A stretch of DNA of 64,000 bases, taken from contig NZ_JAGEMM010000002.1 of NCBI RefSeq assembly GCF_017921815.1, positions 124,001 through 188,000 of the forward strand, given 5' to 3'. Under the pieces are notes generated by a model. That model ran no database searches and was not told the origin of the DNA. It saw nothing but the letters and a program-made list of their open reading frames with translations. Made by a program: the position numbers and the translations under genes. Positions 8,161 through 17,798 of the stretch are shown in pieces (the first letter of the stretch is position 1; every line of letters begins with the position of its first letter). Origin of the DNA: Microvirga antarctica. GTDB lineage: Bacteria; Pseudomonadota; Alphaproteobacteria; Rhizobiales; Beijerinckiaceae.

Positions 8161-10329
8161 ATGAGTTGTATGACCTCCGCGAACGATGAGATTCTCGCCT
8201 CCTATAACGCGTGCGCCAACAACAGTGGAGGCGGCGGCATCTGGTATGGCGGCACCGGCACCGGTGGCACGATCACCGGCAACCCTACCGGCGGATCGGG
8301 GACCGGTTCGTCGTATCCTCCAGCAGGCAGCTCCGGCGGGAGCCCCGCTCCTACTGATGGGTCGGACGCCCCCTATATCGACTTTGAAATCGTCGGCGAC
8401 ACCGCAACTCTGAACCCGGTCATCCAGGGCGAGGAGATGATTTTCAACATCGGCTCGCCGGTTATCCACGCGGACGAGTGGATCATTAATCTCAATGCGC
8501 CAGACGAGGGCGAGCTAGAGGACAATCCTGCTCACCTGACGATCGAGATCGGTGAGGGGGTCATTGTCGACAATACTTTGCCGTCCTCCAAGATGAGCGT
8601 ACAAGCCGGTGGCACTGCGATCGGCGAGGCCACCCATGCAGAGGTCGTAGGCGCCGGCCGGACCACGTCGAAGGGCTTCGCGCTCAGCGTGTCCGTGGGC
8701 ACGGCGGCCGACGACCATCTGTCCGGTCAGGGCTGGCTGATCGGCGGCGCGGGCAACGACTCGCTCGTGGGCAACGATGGAGCCGACCTGCTGGATGGCG
8801 GGGAGGGCAATGACGTTCTGTCCGGCGGCGCTGGTGTTGATACGATCCACGGCGGTGCGGGCTTTGATCTTGTGGTCTTCGACACTGCCACGTCGGCCGT
8901 TCGGGCGAGCCTGCTCGGCGGTGGCGATGCTTCGGGCGACGTCTTCACCGATGTCGAAGGTCTTGCGGGCTCCGCCTATGCGGATGTGCTCTCGGGCGAT
9001 CAGGGCGACAATCTGCTGATCGGCAATGGCGGTGCCGACACCCTGTCTGGGAATGACGGCCATGACGTTCTGGTGGGCGGCGCGGGTGACGACCTGCTGG
9101 CCGGCGGGCGCGGGGCGGATGCCCTGACCGGCGGCGACGGCCTCGACACCGCTTCTTACGCGGATGCCTGGTCGGGCGTGACGGCCAATCTGGCAACCGG
9201 TGGGAGCGCGGGCGAAGCGGCTGGTGATACGTTCAGCGGCATCGAGGCGGTTACGGGCTCGTCCTATGGCGACCACATCACCGGCGATACCGGCGACAAC
9301 CAGCTCTCGGGCCTTGGCGGCAACGACACCTTGGTGGGCGGGGACGGCGCCGACAACCTGCAGGGCGGTGCGGGCAACGACCTGCTGGCGGGCGGGACGG
9401 GCGCCAACACCCTGGCTGGCGGCGACGGCTTCGACACCGTGTCGTTTGCGGATGCGGTGAGCGGCGTGATCGTCAACCTGGCGACGGGTGACGGCGCGGG
9501 CAGCACGCTGATCGGCATCGAGGGTGTGGTCGGCTCATCCTCCGCCGACTCGCTTCAGGGCAACGTCTATGACAATGCGCTGTCGGGCGGAAACGGCAAC
9601 GACGTTCTATTGGGCGCGGCAGGTGCCGACACGCTGGACGGCGGCGACGGCAACGACCTCCTCACCGGCGGCGCGGGCGCGGATGCCCTCGATGGCGGGG
9701 CCGGGAGCGACACGGCAAGCTATGCGGGCGCAACGAGCGGGGTGACGGCGAGCCTGTCCACGCCGTCGCTCAACACCGGCGACGCTTCAGGCGACACCTT
9801 TGTGGCCATCGAAAACCTCACCGGCACCGCCTCGGCCGACCGGCTGTTTGGCAACGCCGATTACAACCTGCTCACCGGCGGGATGGGCGACGATCAACTC
9901 GCGGGCGACAGCGGCAGCGACACGCTGGATGGCGGGCAGGGGGCCGATCTCCTCAATGGCGGGCTTGGCAGCGACGTGCTGACCGGGGGCTCTGGCCGCG
10001 ACATCTTCGTGTTCACGACGACGCCCGGCGCTTCCAACCTCGACCGCATCACCGACTTTGCGGTGGCGGACGACCGCATCCAGCTTGCCGGCAGCGTCTT
10101 CAAGGGCATGACGCCCGGAACCCTGGGCGCGGCGTTCTTCAAGGCCGGCACGGCAGCGACCACCGCCGACCAGCACATCCTCTACAACAAGACGACCGGC
10201 GAGGTGTCCTACGACGCGGACGGCTCCGGTACGCAGGCGGCAGTGAAGTTTGCCGTCGTCACCCCCGGCACCGTTCTCACCGCCGACCACTTCCTGGTGG
10301 CGGCGAGCATCACCAATCAGTGGTTCTAA
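8161..10329 (+). CDS. Large secreted RTX (hemolysin-type calcium-binding repeat) protein
   Basis: 722 residues with no N-terminal signal, as expected for type I secretion through an ABC exporter. After a Gly/Ser-rich leader (about 20-60) and a unique segment (about 65-190), residues about 195-620 are packed with GGxGxD nonapeptides that bind calcium in a beta-roll. Four super-repeats of about 95 residues start near residues 235, 328, 424 and 517, each with a D-[TL]-x-[SV]-[YF] segment, SGV-type strand and a D-[TV]-F-x-x-[IV]-E turn. The C-terminal about 100 residues (RDIFVFT ... DRITDF ... NKTTGEVSYDADG) form the secretion-associated cap seen in serralysins. No catalytic domain is visible, so surface-layer, adhesin or matrix roles are possible. 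No exporter genes lie in this window. Confidence 0.88.
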   Translation: MSCMTSANDEILASYNACANNSGGGGIWYGGTGTGGTITGNPTGGSGTGSSYPPAGSSGGSPAPTDGSDAPYIDFEIVGDTATLNPVIQGEEMIFNIGSPVIHADEWIINLNAPDEGELEDNPAHLTIEIGEGVIVDNTLPSSKMSVQAGGTAIGEATHAEVVGAGRTTSKGFALSVSVGTAADDHLSGQGWLIGGAGNDSLVGNDGADLLDGGEGNDVLSGGAGVDTIHGGAGFDLVVFDTATSAVRASLLGGGDASGDVFTDVEGLAGSAYADVLSGDQGDNLLIGNGGADTLSGNDGHDVLVGGAGDDLLAGGRGADALTGGDGLDTASYADAWSGVTANLATGGSAGEAAGDTFSGIEAVTGSSYGDHITGDTGDNQLSGLGGNDTLVGGDGADNLQGGAGNDLLAGGTGANTLAGGDGFDTVSFADAVSGVIVNLATGDGAGSTLIGIEGVVGSSSADSLQGNVYDNALSGGNGNDVLLGAAGADTLDGGDGNDLLTGGAGADALDGGAGSDTASYAGATSGVTASLSTPSLNTGDASGDTFVAIENLTGTASADRLFGNADYNLLTGGMGDDQLAGDSGSDTLDGGQGADLLNGGLGSDVLTGGSGRDIFVFTTTPGASNLDRITDFAVADDRIQLAGSVFKGMTPGTLGAAFFKAGTAATTADQHILYNKTTGEVSYDADGSGTQAAVKFAVVTPGTVLTADHFLVAASITNQWF

Positions 10330-10381
10330 AAGGGCATCCGTCGCCGAGTCATCCTGGCTCTCTCACCCTTCTCACGTCGCG

Positions 10382-10414
10382 ACATCATCCCTGGCCTTGA
10401 GCCTGGGGTGATGT
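10382..10414. repeat. REP-like imperfect palindrome downstream of the RTX gene
   Basis: The 13-base arms acatcatccctgg and cctggggtgatgt pair with one mismatch and one G-T pair around a 7-base centre containing ttga. The layout resembles extragenic palindromes common in Rhizobiales. It could also serve as a transcription end for the RTX gene, but no T-run follows. Confidence 0.45.
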
Positions 10415-10840
10415 GCTGCGTGGCAGCGGGTATCTCCAAGCTGTGGCGTCAGCGCGGCCGGCGGCCATTCCGGCAGCCGCTCCAGCCGGGTGACAATGCC
10501 CTCCCTGGACAGAGTATCGTGTGATCTCAGGTGGCGATTCCGGTCCTTGCCTTGTGCCGTCGCGGCGATCGCCCGGTGTACCACGGGGGTGTTGACGGCA
10601 CGGTCCCGGAACGACGCTCATCGACGCGCCGGTTGAGGTCGGGTCGGACGGCAGGGCGTCCTGGCCTTGCGCCTCGTGGCGGCCCGGGTCGTCCGGCAGC
10701 AGAGCAACGGACAACCCGGTTCTCAACGCAGGACGTCCATCGATGCGCCGTGTCGCCGACGCTGAGCGGGCACCTGTCTCCGGCGTTGTGCCAGCGAGGC
10801 GGGGTGAATGCTCGTGAAGCGCAATGTCCGCTCATGAGAA

Positions 10841-11385
10841 CGACGGGCCGTCCGGCAGCACCTTCCCTTGCCTCGCTCTTGCGGTGAGCGTCCTTAAAGC
10901 GTCATCCCTTCGCGCGCGGCCTGTCGGGCAGGCCTTCGACGCTCGGGAATGCCGGTCTTGACCGAGACTGTTGTCACGGCCGAGCGGGGGGACCGGCTCT
11001 CCTGTCGCGCCGCAACGGGAGCGACGGGCCGTCCGGCAGCACCTTCCCTTGCCTCGCACTTGCGGTGAGCGTCCTTAATGCGTCATCCCTTCGCGCGCGG
11101 CCTATCGGGCAGGCCTTCGACGCTCGGGGAATGCCGGTCTTGACCGAGACTGTTGTCAGGGCCGAGCGGGCGGATCGGTTCTCCTGTCGCGCCTCAACGC
11201 GAGCGACGGGCCGTTCGGCAGCACCTTCCCTTGCATCGCTCTTGCGGTGAGCGTCCTTAAAGCGTCATCCCTTTGCGCGCGGCCTATCGGGCAAGCCTTC
11301 GACGCTCGGGGAATGCCGGTCTTGACCGAGACTGTTGTCAGGGCCGAGCGGGCGGACCGGCTCTCCTGTCGCGCCTCGACGCGAG
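10841..11385. repeat. Tandem array of three 181/182-bp repeats
   Basis: Copies start at 10841, 11022 and 11204, each beginning cgacgggccgt or a close variant. A fourth copy is cut off after cgacggg at 11386. Copies 2 and 3 are 182 bp with only scattered substitutions; copy 1 lacks one G in the run after gacgctcgg. Each unit contains a small dyad (cggtcttgaccg). Copies 2 and 3 carry end-to-end frames of about 61 codons starting at GTG 11065 and 11247 that overlap by GTGA, because the period plus four bases is divisible by three. The function is unknown. Confidence 0.8.
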
Positions 11386-11743
11386 CGACGGGTAGATCCT
11401 CTTACGCTTCCAGCAATGCATCGTTGGCGCGGGATTGAGCCAGTATAGCGGTCTTGCGCGGCATGGTTGGAGCAGGCGGCGGGTCGCACCGACTCTCGCG
11501 AATAGTGAAGGAGGACGGAGATCGCCGCAGCGGCCTTGCTCCAGCGGCCTTGCTCCTGGCTCAATCGCAGGGCGGTTTTGTCGTAGCCTCGCAGGCGTGG
11601 TGGCAAGGGTTGAGATGGATGCACGGCAGCGGAACCGTGAAGTCGCGAATAGCGCCGTGAACTCCGGAGCGTCTCTGCCGCCCTAGCAAGACAAGGCGCA
11701 AGACGCTGCGCTTCCTGTCGCAGACCCCAATCGTCAGGCGGGC

Positions 11744-14068
11744 CTACGCGGCCGTATCGGCCAGCGCAATATCCGAGTTCGTGGCCTCGGTGAGCGGCAG
11801 GTGGACGAGCACGATGGTGCCGACGCCTTCCTGGCTGCGGATGCGGAGCGTGCCGCCGTGAAGTTCGGTGAGCGAGCGGGCGATGGCGAGCCCGAGGCCT
11901 GAGCCCTTGTAGCTCTTCGAGAACTCGGTCTCGACCTGCTCGAACGGACGGCCCAGCTTCTGCAACGCGTGCTCGGGAATGCCGATGCCGTTATCCTCCA
12001 CATAGAGGTTGATGGCATCGCCCGCCTGACGGGTGCGCACCGTGATGCAGCCGCCGTCGCTGGTGAACTTGGTGGCGTTCTGCAGCAGGTTGACGAGGAT
12101 CTGGTGGATCGCGCGCTCGTCCGCCGGCACGACGATGTCCTCGGGAATGACGTCGACTTTGATGGTGAGGTTCTTCGCCTTGATCTGCTCGCTCACGAGC
12201 CGCAAGGCGCGCTGGATCGAGGCGTTGACGGCGATGGGCTGCTTGGTGAGGCTCGTGCGCCCGGCCTCGATGCGCGACATGTCGAGGATGTCGTTGATCA
12301 CCGACAGCAGGTATTCACCGCTGCCGCGGATGTCGTTGCAATATTCCTCGTACTTGTCTGAACCCAGCGCCCCGAAGATGCCGCTCTGCATCACTTCGGC
12401 AAAGCCGATGATGGCGTTGAGCGGGGTGCGCAATTCGTGGCTCATATTGGCGAGGAATTCGGACTTGGCGCGGTTGGCGCTTTCGGCCTGCGCCTTCTGG
12501 TCGAGATAGCGCTCGGCTAGGTCGGCCAGTTGCTGCGTCTGCGCCTGCATCTTCTGGCGCGACTGCTTGAGATCCATGACGGTGGCGATGAGTTCCTTCT
12601 CGGATTCCACCAGCCGGCCTTCGTGGCGTTTGAGTGCGGTGATGTCCGTGCCGACCGACACGTAGCCGCCGTCCTTCGTGCGCCGCTCGTTGATCTGCAG
12701 CCAGCGCCCGTCCTGGAGGCGCGCCTCGTAGCTGCGCGCGCCGATTTCTTCCTGGCGGCGCATGAACTGGTGCTGCACTTCGGCGGGCCGCCCCTGCGCC
12801 ATCACTTCCGCGTAGGACTTGCCTTGCAGCTCAGCGTTGGGCGCCAGCTCATGCAGCTTGTGGAATTTCGAATTGCACAGCACGAGGCGGTTGTTGGCAT
12901 CCCACAGCACGAAGGCTTCCGAGATCGCCTCGATGGCGTCGTGCAGACGCGCGTCGGCCCGTGCGGTGCGCTCTTCCAGGCCGCGCTGTTCGGTGACGTC
13001 GACCGCAATGCCGACGAGGTGGCTTGCGGCGTCGTCGGGATCGTCCATCAATTCCGCGCGCGCCCGCAGCCAGACCCAGTCGCCGGTGGAGCTGCGGATG
13101 CGGAATTCATAATCGACGAGTGAGGTCTTGGCCGAGGCAAGCTGTTCGGCCAGCGTATAGAGGTCCTGATCGTCGGGATGGATCATCGCGTTGACTTCGC
13201 CAAACGACAGGAACTCGTCCTGACGTTCATAGCCCAGCAACTCGTACATGGAATCCGACCAGTAGAGACGGCCCCGTCCGATATCCCAGTCCCACAGGCC
13301 GCAGCGCCCGCGATTGAGGGCTGAATCGATCCTGTCGCGGACCTTCTCGCAGACTTCGTCGGCGGCGCGGGCGCGGTTGGCCTGCATCACATAGGCGATG
13401 CCGATGCCGAGGAGAACGACGATCGTCGCGCCCAGCAGCGAGACGTGGCCGATGGTGCGGGTCCACCAGCCTGACAGCACCCGGGGCACCGGCTGCACGA
13501 GGGCGATCTGCCCCGACGAGGCAGGGAGGTTGCGAACGGTGGCGATGCCGTCATCGCCGCTCGCCAGCTTGATGGTCATCACGCCGGCGCGGTCCGCGAA
13601 GGTCGTCAGGGGCTGGGACTCGCCCAGAAGCTCGATCAACGTGTCGGGGAAAGATTCGGTTGCAGGATGAACCGCCATCACCTTGCCGGCCGCATTCACC
13701 AGCACCAGCGTGCGACTTTGGGCAAGCGCACTTTGCGGCATGCCGCGCACGAGCGTCGCCAATTGCGCCGCCGCCGCATTGCGATCGGTCGGAGCGGGGT
13801 GGATGCCCAGCTTCGCCGCCGAAAGCGAGGCGATGATGTCGATGTCGGCGATGGCGTCGACAAGCGTGTCCTCGCGCCCTTCGCGCACCTGGATCCACGC
13901 GCTCGCCGCGAGGGTCAGAAGGAACAGCGCAAGGAGAGCCGGAACCGCGAGGCGCAGCAGCGGTTCGTATTGTTCAAGTCGTCGATAGGTCGGGTTCGCG
14001 TCAGAGCGCGTTACCCCTAGAATCGTACCCGCACGTGCGGGTACGCATGCGGTCGCTGCCCCCGCCAT
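11744..14068 (-). CDS. pleC: PAS-domain sensor histidine kinase, PleC-like
   Basis: About 774 residues from ATG 14068; an in-frame ATG at 14089 would add seven. Two membrane segments (about residues 35-55 and 190-215) enclose a periplasmic region. Two cytoplasmic PAS domains follow (around YELLGYERQDEF ... VGIAVDVTEQ, and a PAS-7-like domain around EAFVLWDANNRLVLCN), then a coiled coil, HisKA with ANMSHELRTPLNAIIGFAEV, and a HATPase with NLLQNATKF, DNGIGIP and GSGLGLAI. This is the PleC/DivJ/PdhS family that controls DivK and cell polarity in alphaproteobacteria. The PleC assignment rests on architecture and on its position beside glnE and pepN, as remembered for Rhizobiales; it has not been checked by alignment. 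Confidence 0.8.
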   Translation of the reverse strand: MAGAATACVPARAGTILGVTRSDANPTYRRLEQYEPLLRLAVPALLALFLLTLAASAWIQVREGREDTLVDAIADIDIIASLSAAKLGIHPAPTDRNAAAAQLATLVRGMPQSALAQSRTLVLVNAAGKVMAVHPATESFPDTLIELLGESQPLTTFADRAGVMTIKLASGDDGIATVRNLPASSGQIALVQPVPRVLSGWWTRTIGHVSLLGATIVVLLGIGIAYVMQANRARAADEVCEKVRDRIDSALNRGRCGLWDWDIGRGRLYWSDSMYELLGYERQDEFLSFGEVNAMIHPDDQDLYTLAEQLASAKTSLVDYEFRIRSSTGDWVWLRARAELMDDPDDAASHLVGIAVDVTEQRGLEERTARADARLHDAIEAISEAFVLWDANNRLVLCNSKFHKLHELAPNAELQGKSYAEVMAQGRPAEVQHQFMRRQEEIGARSYEARLQDGRWLQINERRTKDGGYVSVGTDITALKRHEGRLVESEKELIATVMDLKQSRQKMQAQTQQLADLAERYLDQKAQAESANRAKSEFLANMSHELRTPLNAIIGFAEVMQSGIFGALGSDKYEEYCNDIRGSGEYLLSVINDILDMSRIEAGRTSLTKQPIAVNASIQRALRLVSEQIKAKNLTIKVDVIPEDIVVPADERAIHQILVNLLQNATKFTSDGGCITVRTRQAGDAINLYVEDNGIGIPEHALQKLGRPFEQVETEFSKSYKGSGLGLAIARSLTELHGGTLRIRSQEGVGTIVLVHLPLTEATNSDIALADTAA
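14024..14045. promoter_or_regulatory. 22-bp perfect palindrome at the 5' end of the kinase gene
   Basis: cgtacccgcac followed directly by gtgcgggtacg, a perfect dyad without spacer. It overlaps codons 9-15 of the kinase if ATG 14068 is the start. It could be an operator or a 5' mRNA hairpin. Confidence 0.45.
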
Positions 14069-14340
14069 GCGTGGTCCTCCGGAATCCATTCGTCCTCATT
14101 CGGAAGGACGTGCCGCATCTTCCCGAATCACCATCAATAGAATCACGGGCGCGTGATTTGTCCAGCGGCGACAGCATCGAGGTTAATAAAAACTTTCCGC
14201 GTGACGGCGAATGGACGTTCCGCACTGCCCATTGCGGGTAGGCAGGGCGGTTCATCCGCAGCGAACGGCTCAGGTTCTGGCGCGAGTCAGCGGTCGCGCG
14301 CGGTCGTTGACGCAACGACGCCAACCAGACAGAGCATGTT

Positions 14341-16992
14341 TCAGGCCGGCTTTGACTCTTCGAGCGTGCGCTGCACGATATCGCGCGCATCCCGCGACAG
14401 GCGCGGTGAATCCGCAATCGACACGAGCGCGCTCCGTGCGTGGCCCCGTCGTCCGCCTGCCATCAGACGCCAGGAGCTGAACGCGGTGAGAAGGCGGGCG
14501 GCCAGTTGCGGATTGAGCGCGTCGACCTGCAGGATCGTCTCGGCGACGAAGCGATAGCCCGCGCCGTCAGCGCGGTTGAACTGCGTCTGGTTCAGCATGG
14601 CAAAGCTGCCGATGAGCGCCCGCACGCGGTTCGGATTGCCAAGCGAGAAGGCCGGGTGCGTGAGAAGGCCCTGGACCCGCGCCAGCGTTCCCGGCTCTTC
14701 GATGGCGGCCTGGAGCGTGAACCATTTGTCGAGAACCAGCGGCTCCTCCCGATAGCGCTCGCCGAATGCCGCCAGCGCGTCCTCGCGCGGTTGGCCGGGG
14801 ATCGTGGCAAGGGTGCTCAACGCCGCGAGCCGGTCGGTCATGTTGGTGGCCCCGAGCGCCTGCGCGCGGGCCAATGTCTGGCCGGCGTCCGGATCGGCCA
14901 CGGCCAGGAGGTCGAGAGCGATGTTGCGCAGCGCCCGTTTGCCGGCGCTTGCGGCATCCGGCCGATAGGGGCCGGTATCGGCAAGATCGTCGTAGAGACG
15001 GCGCAACAGGGGAGACGCCGCCTCGGCGATCTGCCGGCGGACGGTGCGCCGGGCCGCGTGGACCGCATCCGGGTCGACATCGGCCGCGATCTCCTGGGCG
15101 ATTTCCGCCTCACCCGGTTGCGACAGGACCAGCGCGGCAAAAGCCGGATCGGCAAGCGCATCACGTTCGAGGAAACCTGTGAGCGCGGAGGCCAGTGGCG
15201 CGATTTCTGCAGGCCCGACAGGCTCGCCCTTGGCCAGGCTCACCAGCAATCGAAGCGACACGCTCTGGGCCGCCTGCCAGCGGTTGAACGGATCGGAATC
15301 GTGCCGCAGCAGCACCAGCAGATCGTCATTGCCAAGATCGAGCGCGACCTTGACCGGAGCAGAGAAGTCGCGAAAAACCGACGGAGTCGGTTTCTGCGAC
15401 ACATCCGTGAAGACGATGCTGTCGCGCTCGGCCTCGAGCAGAAAGACGCCGTCACGGCTCACGCGATCGCTGCGTGCGGCCAGCGCGCTGCCATCGGGCG
15501 CGACCAGTCCCAGGCGAACCGGAATTGCCATCGGCTTCTTCAGCGTCTCGCCCGGGGTCGGGTTGGTGGCCTGAGTGAAATCGACCCGATAGGTTTGCGC
15601 TGCCGCATCGTAGGTCCCGGTGACGGTGACCCGCGGCGTGCCGGCCTGGCTGTACCATTGGGCGAAATGCGACAGGTCCCGGCCCGTCACATCCGCGAAG
15701 GCCGCCAGGAAATCCTCGACCGTGGCGGCGGTGCCGTCGCAGCGCGCCACGTAGAGATCCATGCCCTTGCGGAAATCGGCAGCCCCGATGAGGGTCTTGA
15801 GCATCCGGACGATCTCCGCGCCCTTTTCATAAACGGTGGCCGTGTAGAAATTGTTGATCTCGCGGTACTGCCTCGGCCGCACCGGATGGGCGAGGGGCCC
15901 CGCATCTTCCGAGAACTGGCGCGCCCTGAGGGTCTTGACCTCGGCGATGCGATGGACCGCGCGCGACCGTTCGTCGGAGGAAAACTCCTGATCGCGAAAC
16001 ACCGTCAGGCCTTCCTTGAGGCAAAGCTGGAACCAGTCGCGGCAGGTGATGCGGTTACCGGTCCAGTTGTGGAAATATTCGTGGGCGATGATCGCCTCGA
16101 TATTGGCGTAGTCCGCATCGGTCGCCGTCTCGGGCGAGGCGAGCACATATTTGTCGTTGAAGATGTTGAGGCCCTTGTTCTCCATCGCGCCCATGTTGAA
16201 ATCGGACACCGCCACCACGTTGAACTCGTCGAGGTCGTATTCGAGGCCGAACACGCGCTCGTCCCACCGCATGGAGCGCTCGAGCGCATCGAGCGCATAG
16301 CCGGCCCGGTCCTCCTTGCCGGGTTCCACATAGACCGACAGCTTCACCGCGCGGCCGCTGGCCGTCGTGTAGGCGCGGGTCACATGCCCCAGACGCCCGC
16401 CGACCAGGGCGAACAGATAGGCAGGCTTCGGATGCGGGTCGTGCCAGACCGCGAAGTGCCGATCCGTGCCGGCAACAGGGCCGACCTCGACCGGGTTGCC
16501 GTTGCCGAGCAGGACCGGCGCCTCGCCCAGATCCGCTTCGATGCGGGTGGTGTAGACCGCGAGCACGTCGGGACGGTCCAGAAAATACGTGATTCGGCGA
16601 AAGCCGTCGGCCTCGCACTGGGTGCAGTAATTCCCGCCGGACCGGTAGAGACCCATCAGCTTGGTGTTAGCCGTCGGATCGATCTCCGTTTCGATGCGCA
16701 GCGTAAAGGCTTGCCGTGGGGGCTGCGCGATGATCAGCCCCTGCGTCGTGGCGTCGAATTCGGCTGCCGGCAGGTCGCGCCCATCGAGCGACACCCCCTT
16801 GAGATTCAATTCATCGCCGTCGAGCACCAGCGCCGCGTCGCTTCGACCCTCCGGGTTCGGCCGAATCGCCAGCGTGGCGGTAACACGGGTCGCGGTCGGA
16901 TGGAGACGCACGTCGAGATCGACGCGATCGATCAGGAAATCGCTGGGGCGGTAGTCCTGGAGACGAATGATCGGGGCTGCGTCGTGGCGCAT
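14341..16992 (-). CDS. pepN: Aminopeptidase N, M1 family
   Basis: 883 residues, close to the 870 of E. coli PepN. It removes N-terminal residues from peptides in the cytoplasm. The exopeptidase motif GAMEN precedes the zinc site His304-Glu305-xx-His308 (AHEYFHNWTGNR), with the third ligand Glu327 in LKEGLTVFRDQEF. The C-terminal half is the helical domain typical of the bacterial/plant PepN subtype. An in-frame extension up to 17241 is rejected: it has no PepN homology and is Arg-rich. ATG 16992 is preceded by agagaagc and starts MRHDAAPIIRLQDYRPSDF, the usual N-terminus. Confidence 0.95.
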   Translation of the reverse strand: MRHDAAPIIRLQDYRPSDFLIDRVDLDVRLHPTATRVTATLAIRPNPEGRSDAALVLDGDELNLKGVSLDGRDLPAAEFDATTQGLIIAQPPRQAFTLRIETEIDPTANTKLMGLYRSGGNYCTQCEADGFRRITYFLDRPDVLAVYTTRIEADLGEAPVLLGNGNPVEVGPVAGTDRHFAVWHDPHPKPAYLFALVGGRLGHVTRAYTTASGRAVKLSVYVEPGKEDRAGYALDALERSMRWDERVFGLEYDLDEFNVVAVSDFNMGAMENKGLNIFNDKYVLASPETATDADYANIEAIIAHEYFHNWTGNRITCRDWFQLCLKEGLTVFRDQEFSSDERSRAVHRIAEVKTLRARQFSEDAGPLAHPVRPRQYREINNFYTATVYEKGAEIVRMLKTLIGAADFRKGMDLYVARCDGTAATVEDFLAAFADVTGRDLSHFAQWYSQAGTPRVTVTGTYDAAAQTYRVDFTQATNPTPGETLKKPMAIPVRLGLVAPDGSALAARSDRVSRDGVFLLEAERDSIVFTDVSQKPTPSVFRDFSAPVKVALDLGNDDLLVLLRHDSDPFNRWQAAQSVSLRLLVSLAKGEPVGPAEIAPLASALTGFLERDALADPAFAALVLSQPGEAEIAQEIAADVDPDAVHAARRTVRRQIAEAASPLLRRLYDDLADTGPYRPDAASAGKRALRNIALDLLAVADPDAGQTLARAQALGATNMTDRLAALSTLATIPGQPREDALAAFGERYREEPLVLDKWFTLQAAIEEPGTLARVQGLLTHPAFSLGNPNRVRALIGSFAMLNQTQFNRADGAGYRFVAETILQVDALNPQLAARLLTAFSSWRLMAGGRRGHARSALVSIADSPRLSRDARDIVQRTLEESKPA

Positions 16993-17258
16993 GGAAGCTT
17001 CTCTGTCGGTTCGGTGTCGGTGGGCCGCGAGGCCTGCGCTGAGTCTTTTGCCCCATCCGGGACGGGATGGGCAGTGCGCATTTGCGCAGACCGGACCCTC
17101 CTGGCCCTCAAGACCGCACAAACTCCTTGATCTCAAGGCAAAAAGCGCCATGACCTCAGGGACGATCCGGCAGGCCGGCTTCAGGCCTTGCCGGATGGCG
17201 CGCCCGATCGCCGCGCGACCCGTGCGCGTGCGTCCCGCCACTGAAAAAAGGACTGACG

Positions 17259-17699
17259 ATGAGATATCTGCACACCATGGTCCGCGTCGCTGACCTCGAC
17301 AAGGCGCTGGATTTCTACGTGAACAAGTTCGGCCTGGTGGAAACCCGCCGCACCGAGAGCGAGAAGGGCCGTTTCACCCTGGTCTTTCTGGCCGCCCCCG
17401 GTGACGAAGCGGCAGGGCGCGACACCAAGGCTCCGCTGCTCGAGCTCACCTATAACTGGGACCCGGAAACCTATACGGGCGCCCGCAATTTCGGTCACCT
17501 CGCCTACGAGGTCGACGACATCTACGCCACCTGCCAGAAGCTGATGGATGCCGGCATCACCATCAACCGGCCGCCGCGGGATGGTAACATGGCGTTCGTC
17601 AAGTCGCCGGATGGCATCTCCATCGAATTGCTGCAGCGTGGACCGGCCAAGCCGGTGCAGGAGCCGTGGGCATCGATGCCCAATACCGGCACCTGGTAG
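17259..17699 (+). CDS. gloA: Lactoylglutathione lyase (glyoxalase I)
   Basis: 146 residues, the usual size. It converts the hemithioacetal of methylglyoxal and glutathione into S-lactoylglutathione for detoxification. It consists of two vicinal-oxygen-chelate motifs. The expected metal ligands are His5 ([10 protein letters not shown]), a Glu in [11 protein letters not shown], His in NFGHLAYEV and Glu in GISIELLQ. The glutathione-contacting [10 protein letters not shown] region is present. A good ribosome site (aaaggac) precedes ATG. The gene starts 266 bases from divergent pepN; it may be transcribed alone or with the xdh genes 99 bases downstream. Confidence 0.95.
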   Translation: MRYLHTMVRVADLDKALDFYVNKFGLVETRRTESEKGRFTLVFLAAPGDEAAGRDTKAPLLELTYNWDPETYTGARNFGHLAYEVDDIYATCQKLMDAGITINRPPRDGNMAFVKSPDGISIELLQRGPAKPVQEPWASMPNTGTW

Positions 17700-17798
17700 C
17701 TCCTATCTAGCGTCGCCGCGCGCGACGCCGAAAGCCCTTGCCCCGATCCCCGGCCCGGCACAGGATGGCGGGCCGGATTGATCCGGCGGAGGATGATC

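Larger units (their letters stand above)
10330..11743. other. 1.4-kb gene-poor region between the RTX and kinase genes
   Basis: No reading frame here has convincing protein features; the frames of 60-120 codons are Arg/Ala/Ser-rich in the way random high-GC frames are. The region contains a REP-like hairpin near 10382-10414, three tandem 181/182-bp repeats (10841-11385), and near 11537-11566 a short direct duplication of agcggccttgctcc. It lies where related genomes, as I recall, keep glnE and the PleC-like kinase close together. Confidence 0.6.

Noticed and set aside
10841..11385. CRISPR array
   Set aside because: Units are about 182 bp and contiguous, without unique spacers, and there are no cas genes.
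11265..11624. 119-codon minus-strand frame covering part of the repeat region
   Set aside because: No known motifs, and half of it comes from the repeat; it may be a decayed sequence but nothing supports translation.
14440..17130. 896-codon open frame on the plus strand opposite pepN
   Set aside because: Antisense shadow; pepN has all catalytic motifs on the minus strand.
16993..17241. N-terminal extension of pepN
   Set aside because: The added 83 residues are Arg/Pro-rich, unlike PepN, and overlap the gloA promoter region.
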